DNA of 64,000 nt from Gymnothorax reevesii (Eukaryota > Chordata > Actinopteri > Anguilliformes > Muraenidae): assembly GCA_029721435.1 (NCBI GenBank), contig CM056574.1:69793501-69857500 (forward strand), read 5' to 3'. Shown here piece by piece: positions 45,114 through 57,200 of the stretch; the stretch's first letter is position 1, and each line of letters opens with the position of its first letter. The notes beneath the pieces were generated by a model. That model was not told the DNA's origin. It saw only the letters and a program-made list of their open reading frames with translations, and made no database searches. Position numbers and translations under genes: made by a program.

Positions 45114-47154
45114 ATTGCATGTCATGTTATGTTTTGCCATCGTATGTCATGTCATTATGTTGTGCTGTGTTGGCAGCTTGCTTCAAATTCTGGCTTAAAA
45201 GGGACAAGTAAAAATCAGTGCCCACAAAATCTGACATTTTGCCAGACAACTGAACAATTTAAAAGGGCATATTGTGAAAAACTAACTTTTCATCAGGTAT
45301 TGTGCACATGAATTTCGTTAACTGGAGTGCTTACCAACCCACTAACTGCGAAACCTGCTGGCAAACTAGCTACTAAATTGACTGTGATTTATAAGCCATT
45401 GCTAGTTCATCCAGAAGCAATGTGCAAGACACTTTAATGGGAAAAGATACAATGGGTGACCATTTCTAATCGAATTTAGTCCTTTTTTAATGGTGTAGCT
45501 GGTGCAGTAAATGGAACATGTGCTAACGGTTAGTGCTATAAAAACACTAGCTACGAATCATTCTTAATGTTCGAGACTGAATTACAAGTGTAGTAAAACT
45601 GTGATGGTAACTACATGTCGCACTTCTGTGAATGTAATGTTCATGCTTGCTTCGCCTGCCATCGTTACATTCCCTTACTCATTGAGCAACGTAAGTTTGA
45701 TGGCTAGCAAGCCACCTAGCTACTGATTCAGTTATCTGTTTTTAGACACTTGCCAGTAGCTGAAGGATTAAGACATCGCCACTCTTTATTGACGCATTAG
45801 CTCTGTCTGCTGGCCAATTAGAACAAAGCTCTTTCAATGGAAGGGATGCTCACGTGGAACAGCCCATTTTTTAATAGGGCATGGTTAGGAATTACAGGAA
45901 TCAAATTGCCTAAAAATCATGGAATTTTTTTTTTTTTTTTTTGCGAAAAAGTTTGTAAACTTCCCTTTCGACATCCAAGAATACCTATTATAACTTGGAA
46001 AAAAATGGCATGATCCCTTCCCTTGAGGGAAGTTGTTAAATAACCACTGTGCCGATGGACATATGACCTTAATAATCCATAATAATGAAACCGTTTTCGG
46101 GAGGAGTGCAGTAGCATGAAGAATCCACCTGAGAACTGTCCTGCCCTCTGTCGCCAGTGCTGCTATTTTGACTCATCTTTGACCAAACCTTGATCTAAAC
46201 CGGGTTCTTTACAGATCTACAACATCAAGGTTTGCAGTAATGTAGCATTGAAAGTGGCCCATTTCCCCACAGATACTTTAGAGGTTCATTGCATCAGCAC
46301 AACAACAACTCATTTCTCAGAATTACTGCACATTCCAGCCATGAGCAGAGAGATTGGCCAATTACAAGACAGAAATTTCAGAACAGGCATTGTCGTTCAC
46401 AGTGCTCTCTAATTAGCCGACCACCACAAAAGCACTCGGCAGATATCTTAATTTGGGCCACGCATGTAAAGACAGGTACGGGTTAGATCACATGCGGTGC
46501 TAAATTTAATAGCTTCTTACATTTTGTTTGCAAGGCAAAAGAAGAAAAAAACATCTTAGCCAGGGGTTACTCAGTCTTCAGAATGATACTGTGCTCAGAC
46601 TCTGCAAAATGAGACTTAAAATGGTTATTTTGGTTATCTAAGCTATTGTTTGATGTACAAGTGAACTAGTCTCACCCCAAGGTTCAATCTGGAGAGGTGT
46701 AAATCTGTCTCAGCGTATAAGTAATCTGTTAAAAAACAGAAAGAAAGGAAAGAGATAAGATCCAACAATTTTCAAATTTGTTTATTCCTCGGGTGTTGGC
46801 CATCTTGGCACCCAATGAGCTGGAGGCAGGAACACACCATGCACAATTTGCCAGTCTTTTAAGGGAGCACACTTTAATACATTCCAGATTCTGGGCAATT
46901 TTGACTCTCAAGTTAGCCTAACTTGGACTGTGGAGGAGAGTACCAGGTGAAACCCACAGAAACATGGAGGGAACTTGCAAATTTCACATGAAAAGTCATC
47001 TGCCAATTCAAATGACCTTCCCTGGGGCAACAGACATGCAGTACTGATTTTTAGTCAAAACAAAACTATAATGCTTGATAAAAGTTTCTACTTATTTATT
47101 GGTCTTTGCAGTTTCAGTATCATGTTTCGGGGTTCCTTTTCAAGTAATCCATTG
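45114..47154. other. No gene seen
   Basis: AT-rich, apparently low-repeat sequence with a poly(T) run at 45928-45942. The short open frames show no protein motif. Confidence 0.45.
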
Positions 47155-47159
47155 CTAAC

Positions 47160-47487
47160 TGTCACGCCCCTGGCGCCCAGAGATGTTAATGGAGATGAGG
47201 ACCCAAATACAGTGACGCGGATTTATTTTTTAAAAAGTAGGTGAAAATGACAAAAACAAATACAAAGCTTTAAGAACTGAAAAGGAATCGCACTAAACAA
47301 AGAGGGGAACAGACTAAGGCAACCTGCCCATGAAAGGTGAAACTAAGCTTTAAATAAGAGAGGGGAATGATAAGGAACAAACGAAAAATCGGTGAAACTA
47401 TTATCTAAGGGAAAAGAGGCTTAATTAAATAATTGAGTTAGGGAAGGTAGCCGAGGCATTGGATTGCCAATAGGGAGGGGCGTTACA
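47160..47487 (-). mobile_element. Probable solo LTR, 328 bp
   Basis: Starts TGTCACGCCCC and ends GGGCGTTACA, i.e. TG...CA in both directions with inverted GACGCCCC/GGGGCGT-like tips. Flanks CTAAC (47155-47159) and CTAAT (47488-47492) differ by one base, a likely 5-bp duplication. On the minus strand an AATAAA lies before the terminus (about 47223-47228), supporting minus orientation. No internal coding region is adjacent, so recombination between LTRs probably removed it. Confidence 0.65.
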
Positions 47488-47541
47488 CTAATGAAAACAG
47501 CAGTCAGAATTGTTGACACTCAAGCATAGCCTAAGCAAATA

Positions 47542-49136
47542 CAGTGCCGTGAAAAAGTTTTTGCTCCCATCCTGAGTTCTTACTTTTTTGCATTTTTTCA
47601 CATTTAAATGTTTCAGATCCTCAAACAAATTTTAATGTAAAACAAAGATAAGCTGAGTCAATATAAAATGCAGTTTTTAAATGATGATTTCATTTATTAG
47701 GGGGAAAAAGCTATCCAAACATACCTGGCCCTATGTAATTCCCCCCCTTCTTAAGTCATGAATTAACTGCGATTAACCAGTTTTTGAGTCCCATTTCACT
47801 AGCCACGCCCAAGCCAGATTGCCAGACCTGTTGAAGCAAGAAATCACTTAAATAGAACCTGTCTGACAAAGTGAAGTAGCTAAAAGATCTCATAAAGTAA
47901 CACATCATGCCTCAAGAAATTCAAGAACAGACGGGAAACAAAGAAATTGACATCTATAAGTCTGGAAAGGATTGCAAAGCCATTTCTAAGGCTTTGGGAC
48001 TCCAGCAAATCATGGTGACAGCCATTGTCAACAAATGGAGAAAACTTGGAACAGTGATGAACCATCCAAGGAGTGGCCAACCTCCCAAAATACTCAAAGA
48101 GTGCATCGACAACTCATCCTGGTGGTCACAGAAGAATCCTAAACAACACCCGAAGAACTGCAGGCCTCACTTGCCTCAGTTAAAGTCAGTTTTCATGATT
48201 CAACAATAAGAAAGAAACTGGGCAAAAATTGCATCCCTGGGAGAGTTGCAAGATGAAAACCACTGGTGACCAAAAAGGCTCGTCTCTTATTTGCCAAAAT
48301 ACATCTTGATGATCCCCATGACTTTTGGGAAAATATTCTGTGGACTGATGGGACAAAAGTTTGACTTTTTGGAAGGTGTGCATCCCCTTACATCAGCCGT
48401 AAAACTAAACACAGCATTTCATAAAAAGAACATCATACCAACAGTCAAACATGGTGGTAGTAGTGTGATGGTTTGGCGCTGCTTTGCCGCTTCAGAACCT
48501 GGACGACTTGTCATAATTGATTAATTCTGCTCTCTACCAGAAAATCCTGAAGGAGAATGTCCAACCATCAGTTTGTGACCTCAAGCTCAAGCGCACTTGG
48601 GTTATGCAGCAAGGCAATGATCCAAACACCGGCAAGTCCACCTCAGAATGGCTTAAAAAAACAAAATGAAGATTTCGGAGTGGCCTAGTCAAAGTCCAGA
48701 CTTAAATCAGCTTGAGACGCAGTGGCCGTTCGTGAAAAACCCTCCAATGTGGCTGAATTAAAACAATTCTGCAAAGAAGAGAGGGCAAAATTTTTTCCAC
48801 AGTGATTTGAATGACTCATTGCCAGTTATCACAAATATTTGATTGCAGTTGTTGTCGCTGAGGGTGGCACAACCAGTTATTAGGATTTAGGGGGCAATTA
48901 CATTTTCACAAGGGCCAGGTAGGTTCGGATAGCTTTTTAATAATATTAATAAATAGCTTAATAAATAAAAAGCTTAACGAATAAAATTATCATTTAAAAA
49001 CTGCATTTTGTATTTACCCGGGTTGTCTTTGTCTAAAATTAAAATTTGTTTGATGATCTGAGACATTTAAGTGTGAGAAATATGCAAAAAAAAATAAGAA
49101 ATCAGGAAAGGGGCAAATACTTTTTTCACAGCACTG
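47542..49136 (+). mobile_element. Tc1-like transposon, third subfamily
   Basis: Left end CAGTGCCGTGAAAAAGTTTT, right end AAATACTTTTTTCACAGCAC then TG, bordered by TA (47540-47541, 49137-49138). Long imperfect TIRs share CTGAGT/CATTTAAA-type words. Size 1.6 kb is normal. Its transposase is heavily damaged. Confidence 0.92.
47907..48815 (+). pseudogene. Tc1 transposase pseudogene (47.5-kb element)
   Basis: The first frame from 47907 (MPQEIQEQTGNKEIDIYKSG) covers the N-terminal helix-turn-helix (DCKAISKALGLQQIMVTAIV, then NHPRSGQPPKI) and breaks after about 70 residues. Later fragments in other frames: DPHDFWENILWTDGTKV with the first Asp (about 48305-48360), HTNSQTWW/VKHGGSSVMVWRCF (48445-48485), and the tail VAELKQFCKEERAKFFPQ (about 48750-48805). 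Second Asp and Glu motifs are not intact. Inactive. Confidence 0.88.
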
Positions 49137-49138
49137 TA

Positions 49139-49415
49139 TATTGTGCCACACCACCACCTCCGGTTTCATTATGAAATATTAAGATGTGGTGAAATACATG
49201 CAGGATCCCATTTTCAACCATCAATATAGACAGAGAAAAAGAACTGACAATTCAATAGAGAATGTTGGCAATTAACCTTCAAACGTGAAGTAACTGATAA
49301 AAGTTTCATGAAGTACAAATAAGATGGTCCACAATAAAAAAAAAAGTAATTGATGTGGAATCAATCATGATATGAAGGCACAATGACTTGGAAGACAATG
49401 TGAGAAATATGAGGA
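49139..49415. other. No gene seen
   Basis: Short AT-rich spacer between two Tc1-like elements. Confidence 0.5.
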
Positions 49416-49684
49416 CAATCCCAATTCTGAAATAGCTGGAACGAAGAGTAAATTATGAATAAAATCAAAATGCAATGACTTTCAGAATACATGAACCAAT
49501 ATGTTATTTGCAATAAAACATAGATAACATTTCAAATGTTGAAACTGAGACATTTTACATATTTATCCACAAAATTAGGTTATTTCAAATTTTCTGGCTG
49601 CAACAGGTCTCAAAAAAGTTGGGACACAGGCAAGAAAGGGCTGAAAAAGCAATGAATATCTAAGAGAATCAGCTGAAAGAACAT

Positions 49685-50315
49685 TTATGTTATAATAGCC
49701 GAGTGGCCTCTGTGAGTGTGTGCGTGTGTGTGTGTGCATGCGTGTTTGTCTGGCCACTCAGTGCTAGATTCCACCGAGCGCGTATCTGCAGCATTTCATG
49801 AGCAACGCTATTTTGCACTGTCTTGCAGGCGACTGTGTCCGGCCGATAGGTGCTAGACTCCGCTGGACGCGTATCTGCAGCATAACGTGAGCGACGCTGT
49901 TATAATATAGACATGCAGGGGAGATTCCCCCTTTGTCCTCTCCTGGGGATTCCCCCTTTTGAACCCAAGCCAATTCATCCACAGGAGTCCTGATTCCCAA
50001 AAAACAGACGCCAGGCCACAAGAGAAAGTAATGCGTAATCTGCAGCATAATGTGAGTGACGCTATTTTGCTCCATCTTGCAGGTGACTTTGTGGTCCACT
50101 GAGCGTGGAATGTCAGCGCAGCATATGCCCCTTGATGGTTACTTAGTTTTAATTACAATAAAAACATTGTTCGCATGACAGCTACCTTGGTGTTTATGGA
50201 AACACCATAGCAACGTGATGACATCATAGAGGTGCATGTGATGATATCATAATGGAGCATTGTTTACCATAATAAAAATACGAAGTAACATAAATTAGAA
50301 TCCACGGGCAGAGTG
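49685..50315. repeat. Insertion with three spaced copies of a 27-bp motif
   Basis: The motif TATCTGCAGCAT(A/T)(A/T)(C/T)(A/G)TGAG(C/T)(A/G)ACGCT recurs near 49784, 49871 and 50037 (the last begins TAATCTGCAGCATAATGTGA). CTTGCAGGYGACT recurs twice (49824, 50089) and GATTCCCCCTTT twice (49923, 49947). A GT microsatellite lies at 49710-49740. The stretch splits the Tc1 leader from its transposase. The nature of the insert is unknown. Confidence 0.7.
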
Positions 50316-50413
50316 CCAGTTTTGCAAGTAATTATGTAAACTGGGATCAGGTTTGTAATATGATTGGCTACAAAAGGGATGTCTTAGAGAGGCTGAGTCT
50401 CTCAGAAGTAAAG

Positions 50414-51430
50414 ATGGCCAGAGGCTCTCCAACTGGTCAAGGCTTACGTAAAAAAAAGTAGAATACTTTTAAAACAATATTCCTCAACATCAAATTGCAA
50501 AGGCTTTGAAGGTCTCATCATCGACAGTGCATAACATCATCAAAAGATTCAGAGAAACTGCAAAACTCCCTGTGTGTAAGGGACAAGGCCGAAGACCTTT
50601 ACTGGATGCTTGTGATCTTCGGGCCCTCAGACACCACTGCATCACTCGCCGGCTTGATTCTGTCATTGACATTACTAAATGGGCCCAGGAATACTTCAAA
50701 AAACCACTGTCTGTAAACACAGTCTGCCGTGCCATCCACAGATGCCACCGAAAACTCTTTCAAGCAAAAAGGAAGCAATTGTTGAGCATGATCCAGAAGC
50801 GCTGCCGAGTTCTGTGAGCCAAGGCTCATTTAAAATGGACTTTAGCAAAGTGGCAAAGTGTCCTGTGGTCAGATGAGTCCAAATGTGACATTCTTGTTGG
50901 AAATTATGGGTTTTGTGTCCTCTGGGCTAAAGAGGAGAAAGACCACCCCACCTGTTATCAGCGCTCACTTCAAAAGCCAGCATCTCTGATGCTATGGGGA
51001 TGCATTAGGGCATATGGTCTGGGACACTTGCATGTTTTAAAAAGTACCATGAATGCTGAAAATTATATGAAGGTCTTAGAGCAGCATATGCTCCCCTCCA
51101 GATGACATCTATTCCAGGGAGGGCCTTGTGTATTTCAGCAGGACGATGCAAAACCACAAACTGCAGCTATTACAACAGCATGGCTCCGTAGTTGAAGAGT
51201 CCGTGTGCAGATCTTGCTAGCCTGCGGTCCTGATCTTTTACCGATTGAGAACATTTGGGGCATAATTAAATGAAAAGTCTATCAAAGGAGACCCAAAACT
51301 CTCCAGCAGCTGGAAGCCTGTATTAAACAAGAGTGGGATCAAATTCCAATGACTTAACTCTAGAAACTTGTCTCAATTCCCAGACGCCACCATTCTGTGT
51401 TGAAAAGAAGAGGGGATGCTACACCATGGT
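50414..51430 (+). pseudogene. Tc1 transposase pseudogene (49.4-kb element)
   Basis: ATG at 50414 (MARGSPTGQGLRKKK) runs into an early stop at 50460. The main frame (50506-50817) holds the helix-turn-helix (SSSTVHNIIKRFRETAKLPV, then GQGRRPLLD) and ends at a TGA at 50815. The same frame resumes with [14 protein letters not shown] (first Asp, about 50872), [33 protein letters not shown] (second Asp, about 51142) and LLPIENIWGIIK (Glu, about 51247), with further stops at 51103, 51194 and 51271. The DD34E triad remains visible, but at least four stops disable it. Confidence 0.92.
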
Positions 51431-51593
51431 AAACAGGCCCCTGTCACAACTTTTTTGAGACCTGTAGCAGCCATCGAAATTGAAATGAGCTCATTTTGGA
51501 AACAACATTGTAACATGTCTCAGTTTCAACATTGCGTTTTGATTTTATTCACAATTTACATTTTGTCCCAACTATTTCGGAATTGGGGTTGTA

Positions 51594-51879
51594 CATGCTT
51601 TCATGTTTTCTTCGAAGCACACGTTGTGCTCATGGATGGACAGTAAGATTTAAAGTTAGGCAATGGAGAGTCCATCATGGATCATGATTCGAGAATTACA
51701 ACGATTGTTGGCAGCCTGAGGTCACCAGCACCAAAAACATCTTTTGTTGCATAAAAATCTCATATTAAGCGCAATAACCGAAACCAAGAATCAAGAGTTT
51801 GTCTTATGCCACAGAAAAACCATTACAGGAGACTTCGCCAAAGACCATGGATTCCCTCATGAAGGACAGTTCGCCTGAT
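51594..51879. other. Spacer, possible upstream remnant of the older gypsy
   Basis: No clear frame; the end (from about 51800) may be decayed gypsy pol because recognisable RT begins immediately after it. Confidence 0.4.
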
Positions 51880-52890
51880 ATTCTCATTGTTGTGGCTCCT
51901 TCCGCATCGCCTGTGGGACTGTGCCATTGAGCTTCTGTTTGGTGCCTCATCTCCCAGAAGTCAAGTCTACCCTCTTTCAGTGGCTGAAACCCAAGCTAAG
52001 GAACAGTACATCCAAGAAGCGCTCCAGCAGGGCTTCATTAGTCCCTTTGCCTCACAGCCTCAGCCAGCTTTTTCTTTGTCCAGAAGAAGGAGGCGGTCCT
52101 TGTCCCTTCATAGATTATCGAGGGCTGAACAAAATCACAGTGAGGTACTGGTACTCATTCCCTCTGTTTCCCAGCGCTGCGGAGCAGCTCCGAGGTGCAA
52201 AGTTCTTCACCAAGCTTGATCTCTGCAGTGCATACAACCTGATTAGTATCAGGAAAGGAGATGAGTGGAAGACAGCCTTCAGCACCACCACCATCAATAT
52301 CAATACTGTGTAATGCCTTATGGCCATGTCAATGCTCCATCTGTGTTCCAGTCGTTCATAAATGATGTGCTGAGAGACATGCTTAGGAAGTTCATCATTG
52401 CCTACATTGACAACATCCTAGTATACTCCCCAACATATGACAAGCATGTGAAGAAGGTACTCACATGCCTCCTGGATCTCCAGCTCTACGTTAAAGCAGA
52501 AAAATGCCTTCCGCCAAACCACAATCTCCTTTCTGGGGTATGTGATCAGACCAGAGGCAGTGGTGATGGAGAAGAAGGAGGAAGCAGTAGTAGCATAGCC
52601 AGTCCCATGGTCTCTGAAGGAGCTCCGGCGCTTCCTGGGATTTGCTAAATTCTACCGCCTCTTTATCAAGAACTTCAGCGCGTTTGCCGAGCCTCTGACT
52701 GCCTTGTTCAAGGGAAAGCCTAAGTGGTTGGTGTGGAATCCAAAAGCACAACGCGCCTTTGATTCTCTGAAGCTGCTGTTCACAACAGCTCCCATACTCA
52801 AACTACCAGATACAGAAAAGCCATTTGTCATATAATTGGACGCCTCCAATGGTGAGGTGGGGGCTGTTCTATCCTAAAAGCATGGGTCAC
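51880..52890 (+). pseudogene. Older Ty3/gypsy pol remnant: RT, left part
   Basis: Decayed chromovirus-type RT in shifting frames: [94 protein letters not shown], then the catalytic motif as YIDN ([11 protein letters not shown], about 52402-52434), where Asn replaces the second catalytic Asp, [31 protein letters not shown] and the start of RNase H (LDASNGEVGAVLS). It is cut at 52890 by insertion of the younger chromovirus and resumes at 59817. No gag or LTR is identified for it here. Confidence 0.88.
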
Positions 52891-54191
52891 TGTTGTGAAT
52901 CTGCATCTCAGCCATGCTTTGTCTAGTTCCATGTTTAAGTTCTGTGCCTGGCTTGCCATGTATGCTTTTTGTGTTTAAGTGACCACTGCCTGCCCCTGAC
53001 CATCCCCATGATTATGTATTGTGTTTTGTTGTTCGATTTCATGTTTTATTATGTTTCATGTTTTGTATTATTTATGTCTTTGCCATGTTTTATAGTCTTG
53101 CCATGTTTCACAGTCTTGCCATGTTTCATAGCCTTGCCATTCTTTCATAGTCTTGTTGTGATTTCTAGTCCTGCACTTCGTTTACCCTGTCTTGTCTTGT
53201 GTAGGTCTTTGCCCACGGTCCCTTGTCTGACGTGCCACTCATTCGGGTGATTTCCTGGTTTCTGGGATTTCAATCTTTCTTCATTTCTCATTTTCTTCCT
53301 TCCTCTCTCTTTATGCTATCTACTAACCCTACTAACAGTTTATTGTTTTCGATAATTACTAACCCCGATTAACATTGTACATTTATACTAACTGACTAAC
53401 TTGCACTCGGGATTGTATAGCTGCACATACTAATAGACTAACGATCTCTAAGCATTCGCCCAATCTGTATCTCCGCCCTCCTTGTCTATCACTAATTATC
53501 TCCACTGCGGTTTTCCTCTTATATCTCTTGCTTTCCCTTTTCTTTAGACTGTACACTTTAGTACTCCTTAACCGGAGCCGTTTATTCGTTCATAGGAATG
53601 TCTCGTTATCCCTGTCTGCGTTTCGGCATTCGCCAAATTCATGTAATTAGTTTTCCTCATGTGTCTCTCCCATGTCATTGATTACACCTGTTTACCCTAG
53701 TCATGTGCTTACCCGGATGTGTATATAAGGTGTCTGCACTTTTAGTTCCTTGTCAGATCGTCTTTACTCCTTTGTCTTGTGCTACGTTCCTCGCCTTGCT
53801 CATCGTGATATTTTCTTTCTGACTGGATTGCCCGACACTTGTTTTTGGTTTGCCCTTTTGGATCTGATTGCCTTGTGAGTTTTGACCTATTTTTGCCCGA
53901 CCACGTCTATTGTCTTTTGCTGCCCTGGTATTTGGATTCGGACTGTTTACGGCTTATGAGTTTGTCTCTCCACCAAACCCACGCCTGTGTACCGAACCAT
54001 TTTTGCCTGACCTTGAGTTTTGTTATTGGTGCCCTGGTTACAGTTTTGGATTTTGCCCTTTGGATTCTGCTTTTGGATTGTGGACATTGTACTGTTGCCA
54101 GCTCTGTTGGGGGGTTTCCCCCTTCAGAAATAAAGCCTCCATTTTGCATTTATCTGGTTCTCGCTCTTAGCTCATTTCGTAAAACCTCACA
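52891..54191 (+). repeat. 5' LTR of the chromovirus
   Basis: 1301 bp. Contains four imperfect units of TCTTGCCATGTTTCATAG type (53088-53158), the core promoter near 53722 and AATAAA (about 54130). Open frames inside it (for example 52969-53250) are not genes; the same ones recur in the 3' LTR. Confidence 0.95.
53722..53761 (+). promoter_or_regulatory. TATA box and predicted transcription start of the chromovirus
   Basis: TATATAAGG at 53722-53730 lies about 29 nt upstream of GTCAGATCGT (53752-53761). That decamer is the exact reverse complement of the primer-binding site, so the mRNA probably starts at or next to 53752. The same arrangement recurs in the 3' LTR (GTCAGATCGT at 59377-59386). 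Confidence 0.8.
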
Positions 54192-54193
54192 TT

Positions 54194-54203
54194 ACGATCT
54201 GAC
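54194..54203 (+). other. Self-priming primer-binding site
   Basis: ACGATCTGAC, 2 nt after the 5' LTR end, pairs with GTCAGATCGT at the predicted mRNA 5' end. No tRNA-complementary TGG motif is present. This matches the Tf1-type mechanism, in which the 5' end of the element's own RNA folds back, is cleaved and primes reverse transcription. The gag ATG follows at 54205. Confidence 0.85.
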
Positions 54204-54204
54204 C

Positions 54205-57200
54205 ATGACGGAGCCAGCGTCAGACCAGTCTCTGCAGGAGGCAGTGCACCAGCAGGGCACTCAGTTGGAGTTTCAGGAACGTCAGCTCCGTGCTCTGATG
54301 CAGCACATGCAAACCATGAGCCTCCAGATGGCGGACCTCACTCGCTCAGTACAGGAGGCGCAGCAACTACAGTCACCCCAGCCTACCGCCTATACTCCTC
54401 CTGCTCCCGCTTCCGCCCCGCCCCTACCCAGCTGCGAGCCACGTCTACCACCGCCGGAAAGGTACGACGGGAATCCGGGAGCATGTCGGGCGTTTCTCAC
54501 CCAGTGCGAGCTCATCTTCAGCCTGCAGCCTTCGTCCTTCCCCACCGAAAGAGCGCGAGTTGCTTTTATCATCACGCAACTGACGGGAAGAGCTAAGCAG
54601 TGGGCTACAGCGGCTTGGGAAGCTGATCTCCCATGTGTACAGACTTTTCGTCTACTGGGTGAAGAGATGAGGCGGATCTTTGATCGCACCAACTTGGGTC
54701 ACGAGGCAGGACGAGAGATCCTGCGCATGCGACAAGGTGGGCGTCCCGTAGCCGACTACGCCATTGATTTTCAGACGTTGGCCACCAACAGCAGATGGGG
54801 ACAGAGAGCTCTGTATGATGCCTTCTTTGACGGATTATCTGAAGCACTTAAAGATGAGCTAGTGTCGCGGGAATTACCGGAGAACTTGGACGACCTTGTC
54901 GACCTGGCTATTCGCGTGGATTCGCGATTGGAGGAGCGCCGACGCCTCGCTTCCCGCAGACGACCATATCCAGCTCCCCAGAGTACTCCGCCTCGATCAC
55001 CCCCTACTGGCAGCCGCCCCCCTGAGCCTGAACCCATGCAATTGGGACGTACGCGCATTCCTGTGGAGGAGAGGGATCGCCGCCGCCGTGATGGGGCCTG
55101 CTTTTACTGTGGCAAGGGAGGACACCTTATCGCTCAGTGCCCTAACAGGGAAAAAAAAAAGAAGAGAAGAGGTCCTCCTGGTGCCCGCATAGCGACAGTA
55201 ATAGGGGTGACACCGGGACAGGAAACTAACAATCGCACATGCGTTCCTGTAACTTTGGAATGGGGGGGCGAGAGCAGATCCACCGAGGCTCTCGTGGACA
55301 CCGGAGCGGAGGAAAATGTAATTGATGTGGAGCTGGCCCGGAAATGGGGCATTCCCACAGAGAAGATCTTCCCTGATCGAGTGGCCAATTCGCTCAGCGG
55401 CCAGAGGATCGCTCAAATAACCCATACGACCAGCCCCATCAAACTCAAGGTGTCAGGAAACCACCACGAAACCATTCAGTTCCTCCTGTTACACTCTCCC
55501 CATGCTCCTATCGTCCTGGGCCATCCATGGATGGCCAAACACCTACCAGAGATCGACTGGCGCAAGAATGAAATTAAGGGATGGAGCCCCAACTGCTCCC
55601 TGACATGCCTCCGCAACGCCCTCGACCCTCTACACAACCCATCTCCGGAAGAGATTCCAGACCTGGAAAAGGTTCCTCTAGAATTCCATGACCTCAAGGA
55701 GGTTTTCTCAAAGTCTCGGGCCACCAGCTTACCACCTCACCGACCCTATGACTGCACCATAGACCTGAAGCCAGGTACTATGCCCCCTAGAGGCCGACTC
55801 TATTCACTCTCCAGACCAGAAAACCAAGCTATGGAGAAGTATCTCTCAGAGTCTCTCGCTGCAGGCATTATACGCCCGTCATCATCACCTGCTGGTGCGG
55901 GTTTTTTCTTCGTAGCTAAGAAGGATGGATCATTAAGACCCTGTATTGATTACCGTGGCCTCAACGAGATAACTATTAAGAACCGCTACCCACTTCCCCT
56001 CATGAACACCGCTTTTGATCTCCTGCAAGGAGCCAAGATCTTTACTAAGCTCGACCTCCGGAATGCATACCACTTAGTGCGAATCAGAGAGGGGGACGAA
56101 TGGAAGACCGCCTTTAACACTCCCACGGGGCACTGGGAATATTTGGTTCTTCCTTTCGGGCTTACCAACGCTCCAGCAGTGTTTCAAAACCTCGTCAATG
56201 ATGTCTTAAGAGACATGATAAACAAGTTTGTTTTTGTCTATCGCGACGATATTCTAATTTTTTCCGAATCCCAGGAGGACCATGTTAAGCATGTTCGCCA
56301 AGTGCTCCGTCGCCTCTTGGAGAACCGCCTTTTCATGAAGGCCGAGAAGTGTGAGTTTTTTGTTGAAACCACCACTTTTTTGGGTTACATTATTTCTCCG
56401 GGCACCATTCGCATGGACCCAGTAAAAATGAAGGCAGTTACCAAGTGGCCCCGACCAGAGGACCGTAAGTCACTCCAACGTTTCCTAGGATTTGCCAACT
56501 TCTACCGGCGGTTCATCAGGAACTATAGTTCTGTTGCGGCTCCTCTTACTGCTCTCACCTCCTCCAAATTCAAGTTTCGATGGTCGGAGAAAGCAGAGGA
56601 CGCCTTTAAAGAATTAAAGACCAGATTCACATCTGCACCCATCCTCACTATTCCCAACCCAGAGCTCCAGTTCATCGTCGAGGTGGACGCCTCCAATATT
56701 GGAGCTGGAGCCATCCTGTCTCAGAGGTCCACGGAGGATGGGAAAATCCATCCATGTGCCTTCTTCTCTCGCCGCCTCAGCTCAGCGGAGAGAAATTACG
56801 ACATCGGCAACTGGGAGCTGTTGGCGGTGAAGTTGGCCTTGGAAGAATGGAGGCAATGGCTGGAAGGATCCAAGGTTCCCTTTATTGTCTGGACTGACCA
56901 CAAGAATTTGGAGTACCTGCAGACAGCCAAGAGACTCAATCCGCGGCAAGCCAGGTGGGCGTTATTCTTCTCCCGCTTCAACTTCCACATTGCCTACCGG
57001 CCTGGAAGTAAGAATGTGAAGCCTGATGGCCTATCCCGATGTTTTGAGATCCAGGAGGAGGAACTTAACAATGACACTATCCTCCCTAAAAAAGCGGTTA
57101 TCAATGCCGTATGTTTAGACATAGAGAGAGAGTTTAAGAATGCCCAGACCAATGCTGCTACCCCCAGTGCGTGTCCCACTAACTGCTTATATGTTCCGGC

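Larger units (their letters stand above)
49416..51591 (+). mobile_element. Tc1-like transposon with internal insertion
   Basis: The left TIR CAATCCCAATTCTGAAATAG pairs with the right TIR CTATTTCGGAATTGGGGTTG. The right side has TA (51592-51593); the left flank is mutated. Subterminal repeats share TTGAAACTGAGACA, AGGTCTCAAAAAAGTTG and CTGCAACAGG-type words over about 220 bp. Length 2.2 kb exceeds Tc1 norms because of about 630 bp of foreign sequence at 49685-50315. Confidence 0.9.

Noticed and set aside
53088..53158. CRISPR-like short repeats
   Set aside because: Imperfect 18-22 bp tandem units with no unique spacers, inside a retrotransposon LTR of a eukaryote.
52969..53250. 93-codon open frame in LTR, repeated at 58594-58875
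   Set aside because: It lies in U3 of both LTRs and is made of repeated TGTTTTATAGTCTTGCC-like units; no start context or domain. Its presence in both copies follows from LTR identity.
53839..54204. In-frame upstream extension of gag-pol (122 codons)
   Set aside because: It is LTR sequence, the same text recurs at 59464-59816 without gag, and the family start fits ATG 54205 just after the primer site.
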